Assembly (NCBI GenBank): GCA_905215835.1
Contig: CAJMRR010000065.1
Span: 1 to 10,455 of the forward strand
DNA length: 10,455 nucleotides
Direction: 5' to 3'
DNA from: an uncultured bacterium
Lineage (GTDB): Bacteria > Actinomycetota > Coriobacteriia > Coriobacteriales > Coriobacteriaceae
Positions 1 to 7,097 of this stretch are shown here, in pieces; positions within the stretch are counted from its first letter, which is position 1; every line of letters begins with the position of its first letter. The notes under the pieces were generated by a model that saw only the letters and a program-made list of their open reading frames with translations, did not search any database and was not told where the DNA came from. Made by a program: the position numbers and the translations under genes.

Positions 1-562
1 GAGCCACTACCAGGGCACGGAGTACGATTGCTACGGTAGCAAGGGCACGCCCGCTACGCGTGGCGCATATCGCCCCATCGGCATCAACCGCAACAGCCAG
101 CTCGCCGTGCTGCAGCTGCGCCCCTATGCGCAGCCGGCGTATCGCGCCGTGCAGTGGATGGCCTTTGGTTCCAACTCGTTTAACGCGCTGGTTCCGCTGT
201 ACGCCAACGTCGAGACCATGCCCGAGTACTATGCCGACACGCAGGCTCGCGTGACGTCCGAAAACTTCTACTGGGCCAACCGCCTGATCGGCGCCCTGGC
301 TGACGTCCGTTTCCATGAGTGCGGCTGCGCTGTGGAGGACTACCAGGAGAAGGTCGGTGGCATGGGCCACAAGCAGATCCATGACGTCGATGCTACCGTA
401 GCCGCTCTGCCTGAGGCCGAGGTGCCTGCCGAGCTTGCACGCGCCAATGAGGCCTTTGCCGAGTGTGTTCGTGTGGAGACCGATGCTCTACTGGGCAAGG
501 TGCTCTACACCACGAGCTGCGCCATGAAGAACTCTTTCGCGATGAACGACAACGTGAGGTAG
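1..562 (+). CDS. C69-family dipeptidase, C-terminal part (5' end outside window)
   Basis: The reading frame is open from base 2 and ends at TAG 560-562, giving about 186 visible residues. The segment with RPIGINRNSQLAVLQLRP, followed by a stretch reading QWMAFGSNSFNALVPLYAN, resembles the C-terminal half of peptidase family C69 (PepD-type dipeptidases, N-terminal nucleophile hydrolases). These cleave dipeptides using an N-terminal cysteine that would lie upstream of this window, so activity cannot be judged here. The visible part ends with a helical, acidic region, as expected for the family's tail. No neighbour ties it to a pathway. The 99 nt between its stop and the next gene contain no convincing terminator, only a weak 4-bp AGCG/CGCT hairpin near 583-596. 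The family call rests on remembered motif similarity. Confidence 0.82.
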   Translation, partial: SHYQGTEYDCYGSKGTPATRGAYRPIGINRNSQLAVLQLRPYAQPAYRAVQWMAFGSNSFNALVPLYANVETMPEYYADTQARVTSENFYWANRLIGALADVRFHECGCAVEDYQEKVGGMGHKQIHDVDATVAALPEAEVPAELARANEAFAECVRVETDALLGKVLYTTSCAMKNSFAMNDNVR

Positions 563-651
563 GGATTTCCCGTCGATCGAATAGCGCTAAAACGCTTTGT
601 CGCTTTCACTCGATCTTGGGTACAAGAACGCCAATGCAGTTGTTTATGATT

Positions 652-656
652 GGAGA
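652..656 (+). promoter_or_regulatory. Ribosome binding site deciding the start of the phasin-like gene
   Basis: GGAGA lies 5 nt before ATG 662. An in-frame TTG at 650 would overlap this site and has nothing comparable upstream, so 662 is chosen as the start. Confidence 0.7.
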
Positions 657-661
657 CAACC

Positions 662-1078
662 ATGGTTATGAAACTCGATCAGCTTGTTAACGGCGCCATC
701 AACGTTGGCTTTGGCGCTGCCGCCGTTGCTGTCGAAGGCGGCAAGAAGGTCCTCGACGACCTTAACACCAAGGGCGAGCAGGTCCGCAAGGACACCGCCA
801 CCCCCGATATCGCCCGCAGCGTGTCCGATATGTTCGAGCAGGCCGGTGGCACCATCTCCGACCTGACCGAGCGTCTGGGCATGCAGGGCGAGACCGCGGC
901 CCAGCGCGTGCTTGACGAGCTTATCCTTGCCCGCGTCCGCGTCATGACCGCTCCCGAGCGCACTGCCTTCCTGGCCCATGTGCGCGACATCGTCGATTCG
1001 GTCGAGGACAACGTGACCTCGGTGCCCGTCGAGTCCGTTGAGCCCGACGATGCGAAGGATACCGAAGAGGCCGAGTAG
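662..1078 (+). CDS. Phasin-like protein (COG3937 type), partner of the downstream UbiB-like kinase
   Basis: This is a 138-residue soluble protein with no signal peptide. The N-terminal part (about residues 8-40) contains GFGAAAVAVEGGKKVLDDL followed by a KGEQVRKD-type segment. That matches the short helical opening of the 'polyhydroxyalkanoate synthesis regulator phasin' family (COG3937), in which a small-residue helix is followed by a Lys/Glu helix. The middle (about 60-115) is predicted helical, and the tail is very acidic (EPDDAKDTEEAE). The start ATG at 662 has GGAGA 5 nt upstream. The stop is only 8 nt before the next gene, so the two are almost certainly co-transcribed. Small phasin-like genes beside AarF/UbiB kinases are, to my recollection, a recurring arrangement in Gram-positive bacteria. 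The name does not prove polyhydroxyalkanoate metabolism, and no PHA gene is present. A general membrane- or lipid-associated role with the kinase is inference. Confidence 0.7.
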   Translation: MVMKLDQLVNGAINVGFGAAAVAVEGGKKVLDDLNTKGEQVRKDTATPDIARSVSDMFEQAGGTISDLTERLGMQGETAAQRVLDELILARVRVMTAPERTAFLAHVRDIVDSVEDNVTSVPVESVEPDDAKDTEEAE

Positions 1079-1086
1079 CAGCGCAG

Positions 1087-2850
1087 ATGGCAGATTCCAC
1101 CACCGATTACAACAATCTAGATCCCTTGGGTGACGAGGCGGCGGTTGTCGATGAGGTCGACGCCGCCGTCTCGGGCGCTCGCAAGAAGCCGCGCGCCGTC
1201 GATATGGTGCCCGAGGAGCCCGACGCGATGGCGCCGGACGAGGAATACCAGCTCACGCCGGCGGGTCGTCGCGAACGCATTGGGCAGATTGTACGCCTGG
1301 TCAAAAAGTACCGCGTGTGGGATAACCTCACGCCGGTTCGTTTGCGCCGCCTGCTCGAGGAACTCGGCCCCATGTTCGTCAAGATGGGGCAGATTTTGGC
1401 CAACCGGTCCGAGATTCTGCCGCAGCGCTTTTGCGACGAGCTGCGTCGTCTGCGCTCCGACGTGGAGCCGGTGCCGTACGAGGTCGTACTCAGCTGTCTG
1501 GAAGAAGAATACGGCCTGCGCCTGGGGGAGATGTTCGATGCGATCGACCCCAACCCGCTCGGTAGCGCGTCGCTCGCGCAGGTGCACCGCGCTCGTCTGG
1601 TGACGGGCGAGGACGTGGCCGTCAAGGTGCAGCGCCCCGGTGCGCAGCAGGTTATGGCACAGGACATCGATATCATCCGCTCGGTGGTGCGTATCGTTTC
1701 CAAGTTCGTCAACACCGATCAATTCGTTGACCTGCACGGCGTAGTCGAGGAGTTGTGGACCTCGTTTCGCGAGGAGACCAACTTTTTGGCCGAGGCCAAA
1801 AACCTCAACGACTTCTACGAGTTCCATAAGAGCGTTCATGGCGTGACGTGCCCTAAATCCTATCTGGACCTGTGCACCGAGCACGTGGTGGTTATGGATT
1901 ACGTCGACGGCATTTCGATCGCCGATCCTGAACGCTTAGTGGCCGAGGGCTATGACTTGGAAAAGATCGGTGCCGCAATCGTCGAGGACTATTCGACGCA
2001 GGTGCTCGACGACGGCTTTTTCCATGCCGACCCGCATGCGGGAAACATCATCCTCAAAGACGGAATTGTCTACTTTATCGACTTGGGCATGGTCGGACGC
2101 ATGTCGAGCCACGACCGTGGCATCGTCAAGGATATGATCTTTGCCGTGGCCGAGGGCGACGTGCCAAAGCTCAAGGATTCGCTCATGCGCTTTGCCGTGA
2201 CGCGCGGCGATTCGGCCGAGCTTGACCATTCGGCCTTTTTGTCCGACTTGGACTTTATTGTTGCCGACTTTGCCGGGCTCGACCTTAAAGACCTGGATAT
2301 CGGCGAGTTTTTGACCTCGCTGTTAAACCTCGCGCGCAAAAATGACGTTGAGCTGCCGAGCGTGGTGACGATGTTCGCGCGCGGCATGGTGACGCTTGAG
2401 GGCCTGCTGACCGAGTACATGCCCAACGTCAACATGATCCAGATCATCCAGACGCACATCAAAAACGAGAAGAGCACCTATGCACGCGTCCGCGAAATGG
2501 GGCGCGATCTTGCCGCGAGCAGCTATCGCGCGGCAAAAGGCTCGCTCGAGGCGGCCGAGTATCTGGGCTTGGCATCGCGCATGCTCACGCGCGGACAGCT
2601 TAAGGTAAACACGCAGATCATGAGCAGCGATAAGGCGCTGCGACAGCTGGGCGGAATTATCGACCGCATGTCGATGGCAATTGTGATTGCCGGCCTGTTT
2701 ATCGGTTCGTCGGTGGTGTACTACGCGCGCATCGAGCCGGTTGTGTTTGGTATCCCAGTCATTGGCTTTATGGGCTACGTGAGCGCGCTGGTGCTGGCGC
2801 TTATGCTGGGCCGCAATATCTGGCTCAACAGCCACGGCGGCAAGCACTAG
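1087..2850 (+). CDS. AarF/UbiB (ABC1) family atypical protein-kinase-like ATPase
   Basis: The protein has 587 residues and the complete ABC1/ADCK signature. The KxGQ motif is K99-Q102 (VKMGQ), and the alanine-rich loop that replaces the glycine-rich loop is GSASLAQV at 159-166. The nucleotide-binding lysine is K180 (VAVKVQ), with a glutamate-containing EETNFLAEAKN at 229-239. The catalytic loop is HADPHAGN at 313-320 (D315, N320), and the metal-binding DLG (for DFG) is 332-334. Two C-terminal membrane helices lie at about 528-546 and 552-574, followed by a short cytoplasmic end. UbiB/COQ8 relatives support ubiquinone synthesis or lipid handling as membrane-bound ATPases; the substrate here is unknown. 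The start is uncertain: ATG 1087 has only a weak Shine-Dalgarno, and the first 45 or so residues are acidic and low in conservation, so ATG 1204 or 1228 remain possible. It follows the phasin-like gene by 8 nt, which implies one operon and perhaps translational coupling. Confidence 0.93.
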   Translation: MADSTTDYNNLDPLGDEAAVVDEVDAAVSGARKKPRAVDMVPEEPDAMAPDEEYQLTPAGRRERIGQIVRLVKKYRVWDNLTPVRLRRLLEELGPMFVKMGQILANRSEILPQRFCDELRRLRSDVEPVPYEVVLSCLEEEYGLRLGEMFDAIDPNPLGSASLAQVHRARLVTGEDVAVKVQRPGAQQVMAQDIDIIRSVVRIVSKFVNTDQFVDLHGVVEELWTSFREETNFLAEAKNLNDFYEFHKSVHGVTCPKSYLDLCTEHVVVMDYVDGISIADPERLVAEGYDLEKIGAAIVEDYSTQVLDDGFFHADPHAGNIILKDGIVYFIDLGMVGRMSSHDRGIVKDMIFAVAEGDVPKLKDSLMRFAVTRGDSAELDHSAFLSDLDFIVADFAGLDLKDLDIGEFLTSLLNLARKNDVELPSVVTMFARGMVTLEGLLTEYMPNVNMIQIIQTHIKNEKSTYARVREMGRDLAASSYRAAKGSLEAAEYLGLASRMLTRGQLKVNTQIMSSDKALRQLGGIIDRMSMAIVIAGLFIGSSVVYYARIEPVVFGIPVIGFMGYVSALVLALMLGRNIWLNSHGGKH

Positions 2851-2901
2851 AGTCTGCGACCGTCACCGCATTTTCCTATCGCAAACAATAGCTTTTACCA
2901 T

Positions 2902-2929
2902 GGGCTTCGCCTGCGTGCGAGGCCCTTTT
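2902..2929 (+). terminator. Intrinsic terminator after the phasin/UbiB operon
   Basis: The arms GGGCTTCGC (2902-2910) and GCGAGGCCC (2917-2925) form a 9-bp stem with one G-T wobble and a 6-nt loop, followed directly by TTTT. The T-run is short, so termination may be partial. The position, 51 nt after the kinase stop, is ideal for separating it from the riboswitch leader. Confidence 0.72.
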
Positions 2930-2956
2930 GCGTGATACCATTTTGACGATAATAAT
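2928..2956 (+). promoter_or_regulatory. Candidate promoter for the B12-riboswitch operon
   Basis: TTGCGT (2928-2933) and AATAAT (2951-2956) are separated by 17 nt. They would place transcription initiation around 2963, just before the first riboswitch helix at 2966. The -35 box overlaps the T-run of the upstream terminator. TTGACG at 2943-2948 is an attractive alternative -35, but no good -10 follows it at proper spacing. This is a match to sigma-70 consensus only. Confidence 0.35.
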
Positions 2957-2965
2957 CGATGGCCT

Positions 2966-3138
2966 AGATGGTGGTGCGGAGACGCACGAATGCGCGGTTT
3001 TCCTGCGCGTTTGGGAGAATCGGGGTGCAAGTCCCCGGCTGTGCCAGTAACCGTAATTCCTCTTGGCTCGGGATGTTCGCGTCGCAGATCGGACGGCGCG
3101 CCTGAGCCGTTAAGGTTAAGTCGGATCGCCTCCCATCT
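2966..3138 (+). promoter_or_regulatory. Cobalamin (adenosylcobalamin-type) riboswitch aptamer
   Basis: Several parts of the cobalamin riboswitch consensus (Rfam RF00174 class) are readable in order. A closing helix P1 pairs AGATGG (2966-2971) with CCATCT (3133-3138). GGGAGAATC (about 3013-3021) corresponds to the conserved GGGAA segment. GGGGTGCAAGTCCCC (3023-3037) is a perfect stem carrying the conserved GGTG.AA.TCC element. GGCTGTGCCAGTAACCGT (3037-3054) corresponds to the conserved stretch usually ending ACUGU. A peripheral arm is closed by GGCTC (near 3065) and GAGCC (near 3104). The 3' segment AAGTCGGATCGCCTCCC (about 3119-3135) corresponds to the conserved AGUCAGGAUACCUGCC region. The element lies directly upstream of a gene encoding transcobalamin-like domains, which independently supports a B12 ligand. 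Binding normally represses the downstream genes. Exact peripheral pairings were drawn by eye only. Confidence 0.92.
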
Positions 3139-3281
3139 TGCACGTTGCCGCGGCGTATGCCGCCGGTGTGCATAGGGCTCTGGAGGGAAGGGGGACCCCG
3201 ATGGGGGAACTCGAGCGCAACATGCGCGATGACGTGGGGCAGCTTCAAGGCAACGCTCCAAGTACAGACAGTAGGAGACAA
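3139..3281 (+). other. Riboswitch expression platform / 5' leader
   Basis: These 143 nt separate the aptamer from the preferred start codon. A small hairpin, CCGCGGC / GCCGCCGG with a GTAT loop and one bulge, lies at about 3148-3166. CGTTGCC (3143-3149) is perfectly complementary to GGCAACG (3249-3255) and could close a large domain. A purine-rich GGAGGGAAGGGGG (3182-3194) precedes ATG 3201, an alternative in-frame start. GGAGG (3182-3186) could pair with CCTCC (3130-3134) at the aptamer's 3' edge. No hairpin followed by a T-run is present, so control of translation is more likely than transcription termination. This is inference. Confidence 0.5.
3273..3277 (+). promoter_or_regulatory. Ribosome binding site deciding the start of the surface receptor gene
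   Basis: AGGAG is followed after 4 nt by ATG 3282, with a second ATG at 3288. Starting here gives a signal peptide with a normal-length N-terminal region. Starting at ATG 3201 or TTG 3138 would prepend 27 or 48 polar residues, and the TTG lies inside the riboswitch helix. Confidence 0.6.
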
Positions 3282-6200
3282 ATGGATATGTTTGAGGACG
3301 AGTGCCAGCGTGCCTCGCTTCGTCGCCGTGGCGTAATCGCGCGCGGCGTGGCAAAGCGCTGCCTGGTGGCATTCCTGGCCTTCGCGATGGCCTTCAGCAC
3401 CACGCCGGCTCAGCTGTGGGCCGAGGGTGCCGAGGGCATTACCGACGCTGTGGCTCAGGCTACGACGCCAGGCGAGGACGCAGCGCTTGCGGGCGGTACC
3501 GCTGAGCAGAGCGGCGCCGAGGTTTCGGATTCCGGGAGCGCGCCTGCAGCTAGTGCCGCCACTACAGAGGCAGCAACTGGCGACGAAGGCTCGGCGACGG
3601 GGGAGAGCCCTGCCACGAGCGAGCGGTCTTCGACGGCATCCGCTGGTCAAGCAGGAACTGCCGCCGCGGCTGCCGTCCAGACAGAGAACCCGACAGAAAC
3701 TGGCGATGTCGCCAAGAAGCAAATCGAGGTCTCGTTCTCGATTATCGGCACCGATGCCGACGGCAAGGCTCAGACCTGGGTGGCACCTACGCAGCTCAAG
3801 CTCGACGAGGGCGCGACGGCTGCGGATGCCTTCATTAAGCTGCAGCAGAAGACGGGCTTCAAGGCGGATTACGATCCGAACACGGCATACGGTTTCTACC
3901 TCAAAAGCATCACATCCCCGAGCGATGGCCGCACGCTTGCCTACGATCCGACGACTTATGCCTTCTGGCAGCTGTTCGTCGACGGCGCGTCTTCCTCGGT
4001 TGGCGCGAGCAGCGTTAAGCTCACCCAGGGGCAGAAGATTGAGTTTGCCTATACGGCTGGTAGCGCGTCCCCTGTCGTTAAGGACCAGGTTGCCGCAAAT
4101 GTGACCGTCATTGGTCGCGATGCCCAGGGCAAGACTCAGACTTGGGTCGATAACGCACAGTATGTGGTGACGTCCGGCTCGAGCGCGCTTGACCTTACGA
4201 AGGTCGCGCTCGAGGCGAATGACATTGACGCCGTTGCTGCGGGCTCCTTCATTCTGAGCCTTAAGTACAACGGCGTTGAGCTGGGTACGCCGCTCGATTA
4301 TTCGACCTATTGGCAGCTGTTCATCAACGGCAAGTCGAGCGACTACACGGCAGACAATGTCACCATTCATGCTGGCGATACCGTCACGTGGTTCTACGGT
4401 GGCTGGGGCGACCAGTTGCCGTCCGATTCTGTTCATGCTTCTGTTCAGGTCCTCGGTAAGGAAAAGGACGGCAAGCAGCAGGTTTGGGCTTCGACGGGCC
4501 AGACGAGCCTCAAGGCAGGCTCCACTGCCAAGGATCTCCTTGAGCAGGTCGGCCTTACTCTCGATGCTGGCGAATCGTCTTGGGGCTGGTTCCTCAACGG
4601 CATTTATTCGCCCTTCGATGGTAAGTCCTATTGTGGCTATGATGCTGCGACCAATAGCTATTGGCGCTTCTACGTAAATGGCAAGTTCAAGAACGTTGGC
4701 GCTGGTGCCTACGAGCTCCAAGAGGGTGACGCCGTCACCTTTATGTATGCTGGCGACAGCGATGCCCTTCCTGGCCAGGTTCTTGGTTCTGTCGATGTTA
4801 TCGGTCCCGATGTCAACGGCAACAATACTCGCTGGGGCTCGGCAAGCAATGTTTCTTTGCCCGAAGGCTCCACGGCCCAGAACCTTATTGAGGCATTTCT
4901 GAAGGCCAAGGGCGTTGCGTACAACGGCTCTCAGAGTGGTGAGTACTGGTTCCTCAATTCCATCGACTCGCCGTTCGGAGGCAAGACGTACGGCTATGAT
5001 GGTGCGACCAATAAATATTGGCATCTGTATATCAACGGAGAGCCCTCATCTCTCTGCGCCAACCAGGTCACGCTCAAGAGCGGCGACAAGGTTACGTTTG
5101 CCTACACCACCGATAATTCGCCCATGCCCGATCCCGACAAGATTGTCGTGGACCCGAGTGCGACGACTCCTGATTGGGATGTCGAGTGGGCCGGCTACGG
5201 CAACAGTGGCAACGGTTCGACCGTAACGGATGCCAAGACGCCTGCGCAGGCCGCCGGTCTTAAGTGGGCCTTCGATTGGAAGGCCGAGTCTGGCCAGCAG
5301 TATGCCAACTGTAGCGAGCCTGTCATCGCTAACGGCTTTGTGTACATCGCGACCGAGAACGAGCTCATTAAGATCGATTCGTCCACGGGCAAAAAGGTTG
5401 CCTCTGCGCCGCTTGCCTCCAAGGTGAGCTATACCTCTCGTCCGATCTATACCAATGGCCTTATCATCGTTCCGCTCAACGGCGGTGCGGTCCAGGCGAT
5501 TACTGCAGACAAGCTGATCTGCAAGTGGCTGACGCCTGGTTTGACGGACTTGACGCAGAGCTCCTGCACCGTCGTTTCGGACGGCGAGTACGTCTATGTA
5601 GGCTCGGTCGATATTTCGTATGACGAGAATTACAATGCGACCTACGGCAACGGCTCCTTTGCGCGCATTAAGATTGCCACGGGCGAAGTTTCTTGGCAGA
5701 ACATCGACCCTACCGAGGGCTATTACTGGACTGGTGCGGCTTTGACGGATAAGTATGCCATCGTTCCTACGAGCGCGGGTACGCTTAAGTGCATTGATAA
5801 GACGACGGGCGATGTCGTTTCGACCATGAAGCTCGGCGCTGTCGCAAATGCCGATTGCATTGCCGATCCGTCCAATGGCTCGACCTTCTATCAGATGACG
5901 CACGACGGAAAGCTCCATGTGATTTCGCTTTCGGCGAAGGGCGTGCTGAGTGAACAGAAGACGGTTGATCTGGGCCTTACGAATAATCTGAGCGCCCCTG
6001 CGGTGTCTGGTGACAATCTGATTGTCGGCGGACAGACGGCTACTGGCTCTGCTCTGGTTCTCTATAACCTGAAGACGGGTAAGACCACGATGGTCGCTGC
6101 TGCCGACGGCAAGGCGCTGCCGGCTGGCCTCAACGGTATTGCTGCTACTCCGCTGGTGAGTGTTCAGGGCGGCAAGACCTATGTGTACTTCACCGTTAAC

Positions 6201-7088
6201 AGCGCGGATAGCAAGGATTACGTCAACTACTCTGCTGGTGGTGGCGTGTATCGCTATACGCTCGGCGATGCAGAGGCGACGCAGATTTATGATGCGGCTG
6301 GCCATTACCAGTACTGTGACTCTCCGGTCATTGCCGATGCTTCTGGCAATCTCTACTACATTAATGATTCGGGCACGCTGTTTAAACTTGGAGCTGTCGA
6401 GTCTTGGACGGTTGCCTTTAACTCCAACGGCGGGTCTGCTTGCGACACTAAGTTTGTTGCTACGGCCGATGGCAAGCTGGTCAAGCCGGCCGATCCGACG
6501 CGCGATGGCTACACTTTCGGCGGTTGGTATACCGATGAGGCTTGCACGCAGGCGTATGACTTTAGCACGCCGGTGACGGCCGATCTGACGCTGTATGCCA
6601 AGTGGACCAAGAATGCCGTTAACCCTGGCGGTAATGGCGGCGCTGGTTCGAATGGCGGCGGCGGTTCTGGTACCGGTACTGGTTCTGGCACTGGCACTGG
6701 CACGGATTCCGGCTCCGGCTCGAAGGGCGGCGCTGTCGCCCCGGGTCATAAGCCGACGACCAAGACGACGGTGTCGACCAAGACCGAGACCAAGGACAAC
6801 AAGTCCGACAAGAAGGACTCCGATAAGTCCGATAAGAAGGACGAGAAGAAGTCTGACAAGAAGTCTGACAAGAAGTCTGACAGGAAGGACGGCAAGTCCG
6901 ACAAGAAGTCCGACAAGAAGTCCGATTCCAAGTCCGATACGGGTGCTGCTTCTACGACCACTGCTAAGAAGTCCTCTAGTGCTTCCGAGCAGGAGACTGG
7001 CACCAACCCGCTCGCCATTGTTGGCGTTGCCGCCGGCGTCATCGGTCTCGCCATCGTCGGCGTGTTCGTGTTCACCAAACGTCGGTAG
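3282..7088 (+). CDS. Large surface protein: four DUF4430 domains, PQQ-like beta-propeller, InlB repeat, stalk and C-terminal membrane anchor
   Basis: With start ATG 3282 the protein has 1268 residues. Residues 1-27 are basic and 28-46 hydrophobic, with probable signal cleavage near A47 (AQLWA|E). A Ala/Ser/Thr/Glu-rich spacer runs to about 144. Four DUF4430 domains follow at about 145-262, 268-380, 383-499 and 499-617. Each ends with the typical W-x-L/F-Y/F-x-N/D-G strand and a final GD.VTF.Y segment. This family resembles the C-terminal domain of transcobalamin and intrinsic factor. Residues 659-1039 form a PQQ/quinoprotein-type propeller with recurring 'GFVYIAT...LIKIDSSTGKK' strands. Residues 1040-1111 form an InlB-type repeat (GYTFGGWYTDEA ... 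LTLYAKW). A Gly/Thr linker, a DKKS-rich stalk (1156-1222) and a membrane helix (1244-1264) ending KRR complete it. Residues 1236-1240 read EQETG, not LPxTG. The riboswitch upstream suggests corrinoid capture repressed by B12; direct binding is inferred. Confidence 0.85.
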   Translation: MDMFEDECQRASLRRRGVIARGVAKRCLVAFLAFAMAFSTTPAQLWAEGAEGITDAVAQATTPGEDAALAGGTAEQSGAEVSDSGSAPAASAATTEAATGDEGSATGESPATSERSSTASAGQAGTAAAAAVQTENPTETGDVAKKQIEVSFSIIGTDADGKAQTWVAPTQLKLDEGATAADAFIKLQQKTGFKADYDPNTAYGFYLKSITSPSDGRTLAYDPTTYAFWQLFVDGASSSVGASSVKLTQGQKIEFAYTAGSASPVVKDQVAANVTVIGRDAQGKTQTWVDNAQYVVTSGSSALDLTKVALEANDIDAVAAGSFILSLKYNGVELGTPLDYSTYWQLFINGKSSDYTADNVTIHAGDTVTWFYGGWGDQLPSDSVHASVQVLGKEKDGKQQVWASTGQTSLKAGSTAKDLLEQVGLTLDAGESSWGWFLNGIYSPFDGKSYCGYDAATNSYWRFYVNGKFKNVGAGAYELQEGDAVTFMYAGDSDALPGQVLGSVDVIGPDVNGNNTRWGSASNVSLPEGSTAQNLIEAFLKAKGVAYNGSQSGEYWFLNSIDSPFGGKTYGYDGATNKYWHLYINGEPSSLCANQVTLKSGDKVTFAYTTDNSPMPDPDKIVVDPSATTPDWDVEWAGYGNSGNGSTVTDAKTPAQAAGLKWAFDWKAESGQQYANCSEPVIANGFVYIATENELIKIDSSTGKKVASAPLASKVSYTSRPIYTNGLIIVPLNGGAVQAITADKLICKWLTPGLTDLTQSSCTVVSDGEYVYVGSVDISYDENYNATYGNGSFARIKIATGEVSWQNIDPTEGYYWTGAALTDKYAIVPTSAGTLKCIDKTTGDVVSTMKLGAVANADCIADPSNGSTFYQMTHDGKLHVISLSAKGVLSEQKTVDLGLTNNLSAPAVSGDNLIVGGQTATGSALVLYNLKTGKTTMVAAADGKALPAGLNGIAATPLVSVQGGKTYVYFTVNSADSKDYVNYSAGGGVYRYTLGDAEATQIYDAAGHYQYCDSPVIADASGNLYYINDSGTLFKLGAVESWTVAFNSNGGSACDTKFVATADGKLVKPADPTRDGYTFGGWYTDEACTQAYDFSTPVTADLTLYAKWTKNAVNPGGNGGAGSNGGGGSGTGTGSGTGTGTDSGSGSKGGAVAPGHKPTTKTTVSTKTETKDNKSDKKDSDKSDKKDEKKSDKKSDKKSDRKDGKSDKKSDKKSDSKSDTGAASTTTAKKSSSASEQETGTNPLAIVGVAAGVIGLAIVGVFVFTKRR
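3714..5132 (+). repeat. Four tandem DUF4430 domain repeats within the surface protein
   Basis: This protein-level repeat has a period of about 115 residues. Repeats 1, 3 and 4 share a loop of the form (I/L)xSP(S/F)(D/G)G(R/K) before the W..(F/Y)V/I(D/N)G strand. Repeat 2 (4083-4421) lacks that loop and is the most divergent. The nucleotide sequences have diverged, so this is an old amplification and not a recent duplication. Confidence 0.75.
6795..6938 (+). repeat. DKKS-rich tandem microrepeat encoding the wall-spanning stalk
   Basis: The 12-nt unit GACAAGAAGTCT occurs as two exact adjacent copies (6855-6878), and the synonymous unit GACAAGAAGTCC as two more (6900-6923). Degenerate copies surround them, all in frame. 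The encoded residues 1172-1219 are almost entirely Asp, Lys and Ser, as in an extended, highly charged spacer. Length variation between strains is expected from slippage. Confidence 0.85.
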
Positions 7089-7092
7089 GTGA
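7087..7092 (+). promoter_or_regulatory. Ribosome binding site deciding the start of the second DUF4430 gene
   Basis: AGGTGA, an exact part of the anti-Shine-Dalgarno complement, overlaps the stop of the previous gene and lies 5 nt before GTG 7098. The alternative in-frame GTG at 7089 sits within this motif and has no site of its own. Confidence 0.55.
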
Positions 7093-7097
7093 GGGTT

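Noticed and set aside
645..650. TATGAT as a -10 promoter box for the phasin-like gene
   Set aside because: It would start transcription at about 657, removing the ribosome site at 652-656, and no -35 box lies 16-18 nt upstream.
3138..3281. TTG 3138 or ATG 3201 as the start of the surface receptor gene
   Set aside because: TTG 3138 lies in the last base pair of riboswitch helix P1. ATG 3201 has a purine-rich site but puts 27 extra polar residues before the signal peptide. ATG 3282 with AGGAG is better, though 3201 is not excluded.
3312..3440. Twin-arginine (Tat) signal in the receptor, from LRRRGV at residues 13-18
   Set aside because: The residues after the arginines do not fit the RRxFLK consensus, and an ordinary Sec signal with cleavage near A47 explains the sequence.
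2964..5024. Long - strand open frame (686 codons)
   Set aside because: It runs antisense through the riboswitch and the first DUF4430 domains, and its product has no recognisable motif.
6795..6938. CRISPR-like short repeats
   Set aside because: The repeats are contiguous 12-nt in-frame coding units without spacers.
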